Shown in pieces: positions 1-10,056 of a DNA stretch of 64,000 nt (positions are counted from its first letter, which is position 1; the number at the start of each line of letters is the position of its first letter). The notes beneath the pieces were generated by a model. That model was not told the DNA's origin. It searched no databases and was given only the letters and a program-made list of their open reading frames with translations. Position numbers and translations under genes: made by a program. The stretch comes from Bacteroides rodentium JCM 16496 (GTDB taxonomy: Bacteria; Bacteroidota; Bacteroidia; Bacteroidales; Bacteroidaceae): contig NZ_BAKJ01000003.1 of NCBI RefSeq assembly GCF_000614125.1, positions 124,001 to 188,000 on the forward strand, given 5' to 3'.

Positions 1-1108
1 CTACATAACCGATGCCAATATTCACGTACAAAGCCCTCTTGCCTTCGTAGTACATTCCTCTCCATTCCGGATAGATAAGTTCGGCAAGGGAGTGTCCGAA
101 CATGATGCCCTGCATGGCATGGGTGTGGCCGGCAAGCATCAGTGGAATATCCGATTGGGGCAGTACTTCGCGTCTCCAATGGGTAGGGTTATGGCTGAGC
201 AATATTTGAAACATTCCCTCCGTGCCCTGCATGGCTTGTGGCAGATTTGCAAATTGGGAGAAAGGAGGCTCACCGTCGTTTTCCACACCGATGAGTGCTA
301 TGCTGTCACCTTTATGATGAAGGATGTCATGCTCATTGTTCAACAGTTTCCATCCCATTGCTTTTTGCTGCCGGATTAAATAGTCCAGATTGGCAATTTC
401 TGCTTTCGGGCTTTGCCAGTGATAGTATGAACCATAGTCATGGTTGCCGAGGATGGAGTACACTCCGTCCGGTGCATGCAGTTGGGAGAGTATTTCTTGG
501 AAATCATCCAGTTCGTGACTTTGCTGGTTCACGAGGTCACCGGTAAAGACAATCAGGTCCGGCTTTTGCCCGTTGACCAAATCGACCAGTTGCTTGATGG
601 GAGCCGGATTGCCTTGCCAACTGCCAATGTGTATGTCCGATATCTGTACAATGCGGTAGCCGTCGAAACCTTCCGGAATATCGTCAGAACGATATTCTAC
701 TTCTTTTGTATCGAAACGGGTGATACCTGCCAAGGTACCGTAAAGGATATTGAAGAAGCTGACGACAGCCAAAACCAGTCCTATAGCGGTGAACGGGCTG
801 CGGGGACAACGGCGGATGATGAAATGCGCCAGTACTCCCACCAGCGAGCAAAGCATGAATATGGTTTTGGGAAAGACAAACAGCATGATGGTGATGGCCA
901 GCCTGCCTATGGCTTGCGTATGGTTTGACATCGCATTGTCACCCGTAAGAAACATGAAGTAAACATAGCCTGCCGATAATAGCAAGGTGGGAAGCCAATA
1001 AAGGCAGTGAAGGACTGCCTTTTTGGTTTTTCTTACTACATAAACCAAGTAAATGTAAAGGTCGGGGATGAGAAGGAAAAGGATGAAAACAAGAGTTACT
1101 CGGTGCAT
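1..1108 (-). CDS. Membrane-anchored calcineurin-like metallophosphoesterase (3' end outside window)
   Basis: This is a metal-dependent phosphoesterase of the YkuE/calcineurin-like group; the substrate is unknown. Translating the minus strand from the ATG at 1106-1108 gives an open frame to the window edge (about 369 codons). The first 150 residues hold about four hydrophobic segments. The metallophosphoesterase motifs then follow in order: SDIHIG, FTGDLV, LGNHDY, LLSHNP and AGHTH, which together make the di-metal site. The start overlaps the stop of the upstream membrane-protein gene by 13 bases, so it is the third gene of the sigma-factor operon. The family call is firm. The biological role is not visible, though membrane placement suggests a lipid or envelope phosphoester. 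Confidence 0.88.
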   Translation of the reverse strand, partial: MHRVTLVFILFLLIPDLYIYLVYVVRKTKKAVLHCLYWLPTLLLSAGYVYFMFLTGDNAMSNHTQAIGRLAITIMLFVFPKTIFMLCSLVGVLAHFIIRRCPRSPFTAIGLVLAVVSFFNILYGTLAGITRFDTKEVEYRSDDIPEGFDGYRIVQISDIHIGSWQGNPAPIKQLVDLVNGQKPDLIVFTGDLVNQQSHELDDFQEILSQLHAPDGVYSILGNHDYGSYYHWQSPKAEIANLDYLIRQQKAMGWKLLNNEHDILHHKGDSIALIGVENDGEPPFSQFANLPQAMQGTEGMFQILLSHNPTHWRREVLPQSDIPLMLAGHTHAMQGIMFGHSLAELIYPEWRGMYYEGKRALYVNIGIGYV

Positions 1109-1722
1109 ATATCTTTCAATTCTTCAATGTTCTTTTTAATATTGTCCAGATGTTTGTAAATCACTTTTTTGTAGAGAATATAGATAATCAACGCATCAAA
1201 TACTACAAAAAGGGTAATCAGTATGGCTTGCACGTCGACGGACATCAGATGATATTCCATCACCCAATAGTTGAGGATATTGAAAAGGATAATCCAAATG
1301 GAGATGCCCATCACCTCATATTTGGTCCATTGGCGGAAGGTGGTCATACGGCGGCTGACTTCGGCAACACTCATTTCTTCAATATGTGTATTTTTGTTCC
1401 AACGGTATGTTTTCCAGTCCCACCACATGCCTGCGAGAATGCTGATGGCAATGAATCCTAAAAAGGGAACAATCTTTTCTTGCAGTTGTTCGTTGAAACC
1501 GAAGGTGGGCAGTAGCAGCCATATAAGAAGAAGGGTAGCCAGACATATCGTTCCTATTCCGATAGAGAAGCGTTGTATGACTACGAGGCGTCCCAGACTT
1601 TTGCGGGTATTGGCCTTGTAGCCGGCAATCAGTTCCGTAATCTGTTTTTCGTCAGCAATCGGTTCTTTCTGCAACTGTTCATTCAGTGCGTTCCATGATT
1701 TCTTCAGTTCATCCAGTTCCAT
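1096..1722 (-). CDS. Four-helix membrane protein, possible sigma-factor regulator
   Basis: A 208-residue protein with a charged, probably coiled N-terminus (residues 1-45) and about four transmembrane helices (near 48-70, 83-103, 135-155 and 160-182). The tail is Lys/Glu-rich. I recognise no catalytic motif. It lies four bases downstream of an ECF sigma factor gene in the same operon, the usual place for a membrane anti-sigma factor. The sequence does not show a standard anti-sigma domain such as a zinc-binding HxxxCxxC, so regulating the sigma factor is an inference from position only. Confidence 0.7.
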   Translation of the reverse strand: MELDELKKSWNALNEQLQKEPIADEKQITELIAGYKANTRKSLGRLVVIQRFSIGIGTICLATLLLIWLLLPTFGFNEQLQEKIVPFLGFIAISILAGMWWDWKTYRWNKNTHIEEMSVAEVSRRMTTFRQWTKYEVMGISIWIILFNILNYWVMEYHLMSVDVQAILITLFVVFDALIIYILYKKVIYKHLDNIKKNIEELKDICTE

Positions 1723-1726
1723 ATAT

Positions 1727-2212
1727 TTATTCCTCCTTATTCATTTTTTTCAATTTGTCCTTGATGCGGCTGAGTTTGGTGGCAACATTTGTCAAGGTCA
1801 GCCCGGTGATTTCGGCAATTTCTTCGTAGCTTTTCTCTTCCAGATAGAGCAGGATGATGGACTTTTCCAATTGTCCCAGCCGGTTTATCATCCGGTAGAG
1901 TTGCCGTAGCATGGCTTGTGTCTCGTCGGTTTCTTCAGTCCGGTCGGCCTCTTGGGTGAGGGTGACGATTTCGGGGATGTTTTTTTCTTTGCGGATAAAG
2001 CTGATGCACGTGTTCAGTGCGATGCGGTAAATCCATGTGGAAATCTTACACTCCCGCCGGAACCTGGGAAATGCTTTCCATAAGTTGAGCACCACTTCCT
2101 GATACAGGTCGTTGAGGGTAGCGTTGGGCGTGGTGTACAGATAGCACACCTTATATATCACGCGCTCATACTCCCGTACCACGGATACAAACTCTTGTTC
2201 TGCATTTTCCAT
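1727..2212 (-). CDS. ECF-type RNA polymerase sigma factor
   Basis: A 161-residue sigma-70 family protein of the extracytoplasmic-function type. Region 2 is visible around residues 15-75 (LYQEVVLNLWKAF, then the STWIYRIALN segment). Region 4 is near 100-155, with the helix-turn-helix YEEIAEITGLTLTNVATKLS. There is no region 1 or 3, as expected for ECF members. It directs RNA polymerase to a small regulon, probably including its own operon, which continues with a membrane protein and a metallophosphoesterase. The signal it answers to cannot be read from the sequence. Confidence 0.9.
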   Translation of the reverse strand: MENAEQEFVSVVREYERVIYKVCYLYTTPNATLNDLYQEVVLNLWKAFPRFRRECKISTWIYRIALNTCISFIRKEKNIPEIVTLTQEADRTEETDETQAMLRQLYRMINRLGQLEKSIILLYLEEKSYEEIAEITGLTLTNVATKLSRIKDKLKKMNKEE

Positions 2213-2316
2213 CTTTTTAGCTTCTTTCGAATTGCTTTTGCACTGTTAGTCGCATTGTGTAGCGATAAATCACAGTTCAAAAAGGATTATTTTAATGGCA
2301 CCACAGATGACAACGA

Positions 2317-3229
2317 TCAAGCGTTTCCTGCCAGGAACTTCCGCATATCCCCTATCGGCATTCCCCGGCGGCGGGCGTAGTCTTCCAGCTGGTCTTCTCC
2401 AATCTTGCCCACTGCAAAGTATCGGGATGCGGGATGTGCCAGCATCATGCCGCAGACGGAGGAGTGAGGGTGCATGGCTCCATGCTCGGTCAGCGTGATG
2501 CCTATCTGCTTCATGCCGAGCAGTTCGTCCAGCAGGAAATTCACAGATTGGTCGGGTAGGGAGGGGTATCCCACAGCGGGGCGGATGCTTGGTACTTCTC
2601 GACCAGCAAATCCGGAATGGACAAGGATTCATCGGGGGCATACCCCCAAGCCTCCTTGCGGACATATTCGTGCATCTTTTCTGTGGCGGCTTCGGCAAGG
2701 CGGTCGTTCAGAGTCTGTACAAGGAGATGCTTGTAGGGATCGCTCTTATAAGTCTCTTCGGCCTCTTCACTGATGGTGGAGGCGAAAAACCCTACGATGT
2801 CGGGCGTGCCCGAAGAGAGGGGACGTACAAAATCGCTCAGGCAGAGGAATGGGCCGCCGTCGGGGTGTGGCGTCTGCTGTCGGAGCAGAGGGAAGGTTGT
2901 TCCTTCTATCAAGAGGTTATCTCCGTCTGCATGTGCCTGGCAGAGCCGGAAGATGCAATGCACGTTCATCTTTTCGTCCAACCGGTTCAACATCCGGTTT
3001 GCCTCTTTGAACAGTTGCATCGCTTCCGCCGCTTCATACGTTCTTCCTCGGGAAAGGTTGTCAGCCAAAGTGCACGGCAGGAGTCGCAGCCATAGATGTT
3101 TGCAATAGCCGCAAAGCGAGGCTGGAAGCCCCAGGCATGGAAGAAATAAATCCAGTTGATGTAAGGGGTTACTTCATGAATCCGATACGAAAGCAATTCA
3201 TGCCCCGGTGCCAGTATTGTTCTTTTCAT
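2317..3229 (-). CDS. Stand-alone methionine synthase activation-domain protein (two apparent frameshifts)
   Basis: Homologous to the C-terminal activation (SAM-binding) domain of cobalamin-dependent methionine synthase MetH, which supports reductive remethylation of cobalamin. Reading from 3229 the frames give WIYFFHAWGF and CDSCRALW, then AAEAMQLFKEANRML, and finally RPAVGYPSLPDQ and SRYFAVGKIGEDQLEDYA, all hallmarks of the domain. The three pieces lie in three frames. One base is missing near 3039-3042 and one near 2589-2592; restoring both gives a continuous protein of about 304 residues. Separate activation-domain genes of this kind are known in Bacteroidales. The breaks resemble the other one-base deletions in this window, so the gene may be intact in the organism. 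Confidence 0.82.
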
Positions 3230-3235
3230 CCCATT

Positions 3236-3279
3236 TAATCCCTAATTCCTAATTCCTAATCCTTAATCCCTAATCCCTA
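3236..3279. repeat. Short degenerate tandem repeat (TAATTCC/TAATCCC)
   Basis: Between the MetH-activation gene and pyrC lie about six imperfect tandem copies of a 7-8 base unit, TAAT(T/C)CC with an occasional extra base. It is non-coding and sits directly upstream of the MetH-activation gene. Such a tract could vary in copy number by slippage. No function can be claimed. Confidence 0.6.
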
Positions 3280-3283
3280 GCCT

Positions 3284-4630
3284 TCACTCCCCAAATCTCA
3301 GTTCCTCGCCCCGATAAGCGTCGTCCACCATGCCGTCGCTATAAACGGGATGTCCGTTGGCAAAAGTCTTTTCCACTTTCCAGTTGAAGGTATGCCCTTC
3401 CAATGGACTCCAGCCGCATTTGCTCAAAACTTTGTCGGCTGTCACTTCCCACGGGGTGTCGGGGCGTACCAGCACAAGGTCTGCCCGGTAACCTTCACGG
3501 ATATAGCCGCGCTTGTTGATGCGGTAGATTTGTGCGGGAGCATGGCACATCTTTTCAACGATGGTCTCGAGTGTGAATATTCCCTCATCTACCAGTTGCA
3601 GCATGCTGACAAGCGAAAACTGTATCATCGGCATGCCGGACATGGCCTTCAAGGCACCCCCTTCTTTCTCGGCGAGCAGATGGGGGGCATGGTCGGTGGC
3701 TATTACGTCTATCAGGCCGGAGTTGACGGCTGCACGCAGGGCATCGCGGTCGGCTTGCTTCTTAATGGCAGGATTGCACTTGATACGTGCACCCAGCGTG
3801 CGATAGTCACTGAGCGTGAAGAGGAGATGGGCAACGCATGCTTCGGCGGTGATATGCTTCTCGGAAAGTGAATAGTCATTGAATAATTGCAGTTCCTTGG
3901 CTGTGGACACATGCAGAATGTGTAGCCGTGCACCGGCAATCCTTGCCAGCCGTACTGCCAGCTCAGAAGATGCATAGCATGCTGCCGAGGAGCGGATGTA
4001 GGGATGCTTGCCTATGGGAATATCATTCTCTCCGGCAAACATTTCCTTGTATTTGGTGAGATTCTTCTTGATAATTCCCTGGTCTTCGCAATGGGCGGCA
4101 ATCAGCATGTCTGTACCGTTGAAGATATTCTGCAGGCTGTTCATCTTGTCTACCAGCATGTTTCCGGTACTGGAGCCCATGAATAGCTTGATGCCGCAGA
4201 CACGGTGCTTGTCCAGCTTGCCGAATTCGCTGTAATTGTCGTTTGTTGCACCGAAGTAGCAGGAATGGTTTACGATACACTTCTCGTTCAGCAGGTCAAG
4301 TTTGGCATTGAGGGCATCCAGCGTAGTGGTCACCGGGTTTGTATTGGGCATATCCATGATGGAGGTCACACCACCTGCGGCAGCCGCGCGGCTTTCTGTG
4401 AGGATGTCCGCTTTGTGGGTCAGCCCCGGGTCGCGAAAATGTACATGGTCATCGATGATGCCGGGCAGCAGATAGCATCCGGTGGCATCTATGGTCTCGT
4501 CACAAGGTGCGGAAAGAGGTTTCCAGTTAGTCAGTACTTCTGCGATGCGTCCGTCTTCTATCACTACGGAGCCTTTCACGGATTGCCCTTCGTTGACAAT
4601 CGTGGCGTTGTGTATCAATGTTCTTTTCAT
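3284..4630 (-). CDS. pyrC: Dihydroorotase
   Basis: Dihydroorotase catalyses the reversible ring closure of N-carbamoyl-aspartate to dihydroorotate in pyrimidine synthesis. The 448-residue length and motifs fit the class I amidohydrolase form. The first metal site is DHVHFRDPG near residue 60. GIKLFMGSST holds the Lys expected to be carbamylated. AHCEDQ and LHILHVSTAKE supply metal-binding His residues, and ATDHAPH the catalytic Asp. The start is the ATG at 4630. It is followed at a short distance by the MetH-activation gene and preceded by the dpm1-like gene on the same strand, 55 bases away, so the three may be cotranscribed. The frame is unbroken. Confidence 0.95.
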   Translation of the reverse strand: MKRTLIHNATIVNEGQSVKGSVVIEDGRIAEVLTNWKPLSAPCDETIDATGCYLLPGIIDDHVHFRDPGLTHKADILTESRAAAAGGVTSIMDMPNTNPVTTTLDALNAKLDLLNEKCIVNHSCYFGATNDNYSEFGKLDKHRVCGIKLFMGSSTGNMLVDKMNSLQNIFNGTDMLIAAHCEDQGIIKKNLTKYKEMFAGENDIPIGKHPYIRSSAACYASSELAVRLARIAGARLHILHVSTAKELQLFNDYSLSEKHITAEACVAHLLFTLSDYRTLGARIKCNPAIKKQADRDALRAAVNSGLIDVIATDHAPHLLAEKEGGALKAMSGMPMIQFSLVSMLQLVDEGIFTLETIVEKMCHAPAQIYRINKRGYIREGYRADLVLVRPDTPWEVTADKVLSKCGWSPLEGHTFNWKVEKTFANGHPVYSDGMVDDAYRGEELRFGE

Positions 4631-4685
4631 AACTTATTTATATAAAGGAAGGAGATATGAAAATTCTAAAGAATAATCCCCCCAA

Positions 4686-5432
4686 TCATTCTTGTTCTTT
4701 TGTATATTTATGGAACCAGCTGTTCCATTTCAACCGGATTACCCCGAACACGGCCTCACCAAAAATACTGCTGTTCATTTTGGAGGTACCCAGTTCACGG
4801 TTGATGAAGATGACGGGTACTTCTTTTACCTTGAAGCCGTATTTGTAGGCAGTGAACTTCATCTCTATCTGAAAGGCGTACCCTTTGAAGCGGATACCGT
4901 CCAGATTGATAGTCTCCAATACACGGCGGCGGTAACATACAAATCCGGCGGTAGTGTCATGGATAGGCAGCCCGGTGATGAGGCGTACATATTTGGAGGC
5001 AAAATAAGACATCAGTACACGTCCCATAGGCCAGTTCACCACGTTCACACCGCTCACGTAGCGCGACCCTATGGCTACATCGGCACCCTCTTCGGAGCAG
5101 GCGTGGTAGAGGCGGGGCAAGTCTTGGGGATTGTGGCTGAAATCGGCATCCATTTCGAATACATATTCGTAGGCCCGTTGCAGTGCCCATTTAAAGCCGG
5201 CTATGTAAGCTGTCCCCAGTCCCAGCTTTCCCTTGCGCTCCACCATGAAGAGGCGTTCGGGGAATTCCTGCTGCAAGGTTTTCACAATGGCAGCCGTTCC
5301 GTCCGGCGAACCGTCTTCAATGATAAGGATATGGAATCCATGTTCCAGGGCAAAAACGGCACGGATAATGTTCTCTATATTCTCCCGTTCGTTGTAGGTG
5401 GGGATGATAACAATGCTGTCTGATGTCTGCAT
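4686..5432 (-). CDS. Polyprenol-phosphate mannosyltransferase-like GT2 (Dpm1 family)
   Basis: A 248-residue family 2 glycosyltransferase resembling soluble dolichyl-phosphate mannose synthase, which moves a hexose from its nucleotide sugar to a polyprenyl phosphate. Visible motifs are PTYNERENI near the N-terminus, EDGSPDGT, and the metal-binding DADFSHNP. The RNRELGTSKM-like segment (here INRELGTSKM) is near residue 225. There is no C-terminal membrane helix, so it is the short form. Its genomic position next to pyrC gives no extra clue. The donor sugar cannot be fixed from sequence. Confidence 0.88.
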   Translation of the reverse strand: MQTSDSIVIIPTYNERENIENIIRAVFALEHGFHILIIEDGSPDGTAAIVKTLQQEFPERLFMVERKGKLGLGTAYIAGFKWALQRAYEYVFEMDADFSHNPQDLPRLYHACSEEGADVAIGSRYVSGVNVVNWPMGRVLMSYFASKYVRLITGLPIHDTTAGFVCYRRRVLETINLDGIRFKGYAFQIEMKFTAYKYGFKVKEVPVIFINRELGTSKMNSSIFGEAVFGVIRLKWNSWFHKYTKEQE

Positions 5433-6186
5433 ACTTTATAAAAATACACGTGAGGGTTGTAATTGGGAACAAATGTAATACATTTCTTTCTTATCTGGCA
5501 GCATTTTCACACAAATCTTGATTTTGCAAAGTTCCGGTGCCGCGGCTCTTCCATTTATGCAGCTCCTTCCAGCTCCTGGCTATGTGGAATGCGGATTGAA
5601 TGAAAGTGCCGTGTGCCGGACTTTGAACTGTGGCCTCAGTCTTCGGCTGTTCCCGCCTCAATCATTAATAAAAAACATTCAAACTATCAATGAAAAACTT
5701 CCGAAGTATAAAGGGTAAAGTTGTCGGATACAGGCAGAAAGAGTGTTTCCAAGCCTTGGTCTGTCTATCCCAAGCCTTGGGATAGACAGACCAAGGCTTG
5801 GGGTACATGTCCGCAGGCTGGGGATAAACTTTGTGTAGCATGGCTCCTGAACAGGGATTGTACAGGCTGTGTTGTTCATAATCGGAGGGAAAGAAGTTTC
5901 ACCGCCTTCCCCGATAAATAGGACGATACCGGAAAAAGGTGAAGGATGTGCAGGCCGGAAGCGGGAAGATTATTTCAGAGAACATGGTTGCCGATAGGTC
6001 AAAGCTAAAGATTATTTGCGTATTTTTGCACCGGATTTATTCCGACTATGTATCAAAATACGAATTGATAGTAGAACAGAAATGATTTGCGAAAAGAAAA
6101 GCGGATAGAGCGGGTATTCTGTTCGACTATAAAAGAAAACGATAAGTTTGTTTTGATACCTTTTCGGGGAAAAAAGCAAAGACTCA
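5433..6186. other. Intergenic region between the Dpm1-like gene and mfd
   Basis: A 754-base stretch between divergent genes. I find no convincing coding region; the short open frames lack a ribosome site or recognisable product. It contains a 53-base near-perfect palindrome (5749-5801), annotated separately. It also has a match to the Bacteroides -7 box, TATTTTTG at 6021-6028, which reads towards mfd and would leave a leader of about 150 bases. No good -33 TTTG lies at normal spacing, so the promoter is tentative. Confidence 0.55.
5749..5801. repeat. 53-base near-perfect palindrome
   Basis: The left arm (5749-5774) and right arm (5776-5801) are exact reverse complements of 26 bases around a single central C. 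Inside it the 10-base word CCAAGCCTTG recurs in both orientations at the ends and in the middle, so the element is itself built from a smaller repeated palindrome. No T-tract follows either end, which argues against a simple terminator. It could be a dispersed intergenic repeat or a protein-binding site. Confidence 0.85.
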
Positions 6187-9100
6187 ATGAATATAACCGA
6201 ACTGCAACAATCATACGCCTCCCATCCCAATGTAGAGGGGATGCGCAGGCTTCTGGAAGATAACTCTGTCCGTCATTTGTATTGCGGAGGACTATGCGCC
6301 TCTGCCGCCTCCTTGTTTTCGTCCGTATTGGTGGAGCGGACGGACGTTCCGTTTGTCTTCATTCTGGGCGACCTGGAAGAAGCGGGCTATTTCTATCACG
6401 ACTTGACGCAGATTCTCGGGACGGAGCGCGTGCTGTTCTTTCCTTCCTCCTTCCGCCGTGCCATCAAGTACGGACAAAAGGATGCGGCAAACGAAATTCT
6501 CCGTACCGAAGTGCTGAGCCGCCTGCAGAAAGGAGAAGAAGGGCTTTGCGTGGTGACCTATCCGGATGCGCTTGCCGAAAAGGTTGTCTCCCGCAAGGAA
6601 CTGGGGGATAATACACTGAAACTGCATGCTGGTGAAAAGGTGGACATGGACTTCGTGATGGACGTGCTTCGTAGTTATGGCTTCGAGTATGTGGATTATG
6701 TCTACGAGCCGGGGCAGTATGCCGTCCGTGGCAGTATCATCGATGTCTTTTCTTTTTCCTCCGAATATCCTTTCCGTATAGACTTCTTCGGGGATGAGGT
6801 GGAGAGTGTCCGCACTTTCGAGGTGGAAACGCAGCTTTCAAAGGAGAGGAAAGAGGGCATCGTGATAGTTCCCGATTTGAGCCGTGGGCTGGAGAAAGGG
6901 GGAAGCGGCGGCATGGTGTCGTTCCTCGACTTTCTTCCGGCGGGCAGCTTGCTTGCCATGCGCGATTTCCTCTGGTTGCGCGAGCGCATACAGGCGGTAC
7001 ACGACGAAGCGCTCACCCCGCAGGCAATCGCCGCCCGCGAGGCGGAAGAGAACGGTGCCATCACGCTGGAAGGCAAACTGATTGACGGTGGCGAGTTTAC
7101 CGTGCGTGCCCTCGACTTCCGACGGATGGAGTTCGGCAACAAGCCTACCGGAACACCGGATGCCACCGTCACGTTCCACACTTCGTCACAGCCCATCTTC
7201 CATAAAAACTTCGATATGGTGGCAGAGAGTTTCCGCGAATATCTTTCACGCGGTTATACCATCTATATATGCAGCGACAGCCTGAAGCAGACCGACCGTA
7301 TCCGCGCCATCTTTGAGGACCGTGGGGACAACATCGCCTTCACCGCCGTGGAACGGACACTGCACGAGGCTTTGCCGACGACGACCTGCGTATCTGTGTC
7401 TTTACCGACCACCAGCTGTTCGACCGCTTCCACAAGTATAACCTGAAAAGCGACAAAGCGCGCAGCGGAAAGGTTGCCCTGAGCCTGAAGGAGTTGAATC
7501 AGTTCACCCCCGGTGATTATGTGGTGCATACCGACCACGGTGTGGGACGTTTTGCCGGACTGGTGCGCATCCCCAACGGCGACACCACACAAGAGGTGAT
7601 GAAGCTGGTCTATCAGAACGAAGATGTGGTGTTCGTCTCCATCCACTCCTTGCACAAGGTTTCCAAGTACAAGGGCAAGGAGGGCGAAGCGCCCCGCCTC
7701 AACAAGCTGGGCACCGGAGCTTGGGAGAAGCTGAAAGACCGCACCAAAACGAAAATAAAGGATATCGCCCGCGACCTGATAAAGCTCTACTCGCAACGCC
7801 GCGAGGAGAAGGGATTCCAATATAGTCCCGACAGTTTCCTGCAACGGGAGTTGGAAGCTTCTTTCATCTACGAAGATACCCCCGACCAAAGCAAGGCTAC
7901 TGCCGACGTGAAAGCTGATATGGAGAGTACCCGTCCGATGGACCGCCTGGTGTGCGGTGATGTGGGATTTGGTAAGACGGAGGTTGCCGTGCGTGCCGCC
8001 TTCAAGGCGGTGACGGACAACAAGCAGGTTGCCGTGCTGGTTCCCACTACCGTGCTTGCCTACCAGCATTTCCAGACTTTCAAGGAACGTTTGAAAGGCT
8101 TGCCTTGCCGGGTGGAGTATTTGAGCCGTGCCCGTACTGCCGCCCAGACTAAGGCGGTGGTGAAAGGACTTGCTGCCGGAGAGGTGAACATCCTTATCGG
8201 TACCCATCGCATATTGGGGAAGGATGTGAAGTTCAAAGACCTTGGCTTGCTGATAATCGACGAGGAACAGAAGTTTGGCGTTTCCGTCAAGGAGAAGCTC
8301 CGCCAACTGAAGGTGAATGTCGATACGCTGACCATGACCGCCACGCCCATTCCCCGTACCTTGCAGTTCTCGCTGATGGGTGCCCGCGACTTGAGTGTCA
8401 TCCAGACACCGCCGCCCAACCGCTATCCCGTGCAGACGGAGGTACACACCTTCAACGAGGAAATCATTGCCGATGCCGTCAATTTCGAGATGAGCCGCAA
8501 CGGGCAGGTGTTCTTCGTGAACAACCGCATTTCCAATCTGGCAGAACTGAAAGCCATGATTGAACGCCACATACCCGACTGCCGTGTCTGCATCGGGCAC
8601 GGGCAGATGGAGCCTGCCGAATTGGAGAAGATTATCTTTGATTTTGTGAACTACGATTATGATGTGTTGCTTGCCACTACCATCATCGAGAGCGGTATCG
8701 ACATCCCCAATACCAATACTATCATCATCAACCAGGCACAGAATTTCGGATTGAGTGACTTGCATCAGATGCGTGGCCGTGTGGGACGGAGCAACAAGAA
8801 GGCGTTCTGTTACCTGCTGGCACCTCCCTTGTCTTCGCTTACCCCCGAAGCGAAACGCCGCCTGCAAGCCATCGAAAATTTCTCCGACCTGGGCAGCGGC
8901 ATCCACATTGCCATGCAGGACCTTGACATCCGCGGTGCGGGCAATATGCTGGGTGCCGAACAGAGCGGCTTCATTGCCGATTTGGGCTACGAGACGTATC
9001 AGAAGATTCTTTCCGAAGCCGTGCATGAACTGAAGACCGACGAGTTTGCCGACCTTTATGCCGAAGAACTGAAAGCAGACGGAGGCGTCATCAGCGGCGA

Positions 9101-9575
9101 GCAGTTTGTAGACGAATGCCAGGTGGAGAGCGACCTTGAACTCTTGCTGCCTGCCGACTATGTGACGGGTAGCAGCGAGCGCATGCTGCTCTATCGCGAA
9201 CTGGATGGTTTGACGCTCGACAAGGATGTGGCTGCTTTCCGTTCCCGTCTCGAAGACCGCTTCGGTCCGGTACCTCCAGAAACGGAAGAGTTGCTGCGCA
9301 TTGTTCCCTTGCGCCGCCTTGCCGCCCGCCTCGGTGTGGAGAAGGTCTTCCTGAAAGGGGGACGCATGTCTCTGTTCTTCGTTTCCAATCCGGATAGTCC
9401 GTACTATCAGAGCCAGGCTTTCGGCAAGGTCATTGCCTACATGATGAAGTACACCCGCCGTTGCGACCTGCGCGAGCAGAACAACAAGCGGAGTATGCTG
9501 GTGAAGGAGGTGAGGACGGTGGAAGAGGCGGTCTGTGCGTTGCAGGAGGTGGTGGCGATGCAGGTAGAGGAGTGA
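6187..9575 (+). CDS. mfd: Transcription-repair coupling factor Mfd (one apparent frameshift)
   Basis: Mfd removes RNA polymerase stalled at DNA damage and recruits UvrA. The first part (6187 to about 7368) carries the UvrB-like N-terminal region. After the break comes the CarD-like polymerase-interacting domain (FTPGDYVVHTDHGVGRF). The translocase motifs follow: Walker A GDVGFGKTE, DEEQKFGV, TATPIPRTL, SGIDIPNTNT and RGRVGRS, then the C-terminal TRCF domain. The two frames join if one G is restored in the GAGG at 7366-7369, giving HEGFADDDLRICVFTDHQLF and a protein of about 1,130 residues, normal for Mfd. As written, translation stops at 7446. The nature of the indel suggests a sequence error rather than loss of an important repair gene. 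Confidence 0.93.
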
Positions 9576-9620
9576 ATGCTGCCTGATGAATTTTTAAATC
9601 TTTATATGCAGACAGTATGA

Positions 9621-9647
9621 TACTTTTGAGTAAAACGTTTATCTTTG
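9621..9647 (+). promoter_or_regulatory. Predicted Bacteroides-type -7 boxes ahead of the toxin-antitoxin pair
   Basis: Two matches to the TAnnTTTG consensus, TACTTTTG at 9621-9628 and TATCTTTG at 9640-9647, lie 35-60 bases upstream of the antitoxin start at 9682. An optimal -33 TTTG is not obvious for either, so this is a consensus match only. Confidence 0.45.
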
Positions 9648-9681
9648 TGTAACAGTATTCCCCTAAAAAAACAAGAAGAAT

Positions 9682-10056
9682 ATGGATGCAAAAGAACCGA
9701 TGCAGGTGTACTACAATCAACCGCTAATGAATGCTATGCGGCGCAATATCCGTACGCGGATAGAAGAAGAATCGGACCCGGAGGTGCTTTCGAAGGTGTG
9801 TGCGTTGCTTGACAAGAAGCCGCAGGGAGCTTCATTTGAGGAGCGGTTTGAGCAGGCAAAAGCTTTTGCGTATGCACACTTTGATGAGGCTTTGGCTCGT
9901 GATATGGAAAAACATAATTTCTATATAGGAGAAGCATTTCCGGCAGAACGCTATGACTCGGAAGAAGAGTTTGACCGGATGATTCGTGAGGCGGAAGAAA
10001 GTGGTGTATGTACCGATGAGGAAGTAACAGATATGTTTTCTGTATGGAAACTTTAA
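9682..10056 (+). CDS. Putative antitoxin of a type II toxin-antitoxin pair
   Basis: A 124-residue acidic protein that overlaps the start of a RelE/ParE-like gene by 13 bases. That gene order, small size and overlap are typical of type II antitoxins. The N-terminus does not show a clear helix-turn-helix or ribbon-helix-helix fold. Much of the protein is Glu-rich helix (EESDPEVLSKVCALLDKK, then SEEEFDRMIREAEESG). The antitoxin role is therefore inferred from the neighbour. The start ATG follows an A-rich leader after the predicted promoter. Confidence 0.65.
   Translation: MDAKEPMQVYYNQPLMNAMRRNIRTRIEEESDPEVLSKVCALLDKKPQGASFEERFEQAKAFAYAHFDEALARDMEKHNFYIGEAFPAERYDSEEEFDRMIREAEESGVCTDEEVTDMFSVWKL

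Noticed and set aside
5518..5921. Short frames across the 53-base palindrome that encode repeated SLGL/RLGI words
   Set aside because: The repeated peptide only reflects the DNA repeat; no start signal or homology.
7263..9026. Long minus-strand open frame (587 codons) opposite mfd
   Set aside because: It is antisense to conserved Mfd motifs and its translation shows no known fold; GC-rich codon use creates the open antisense frame.
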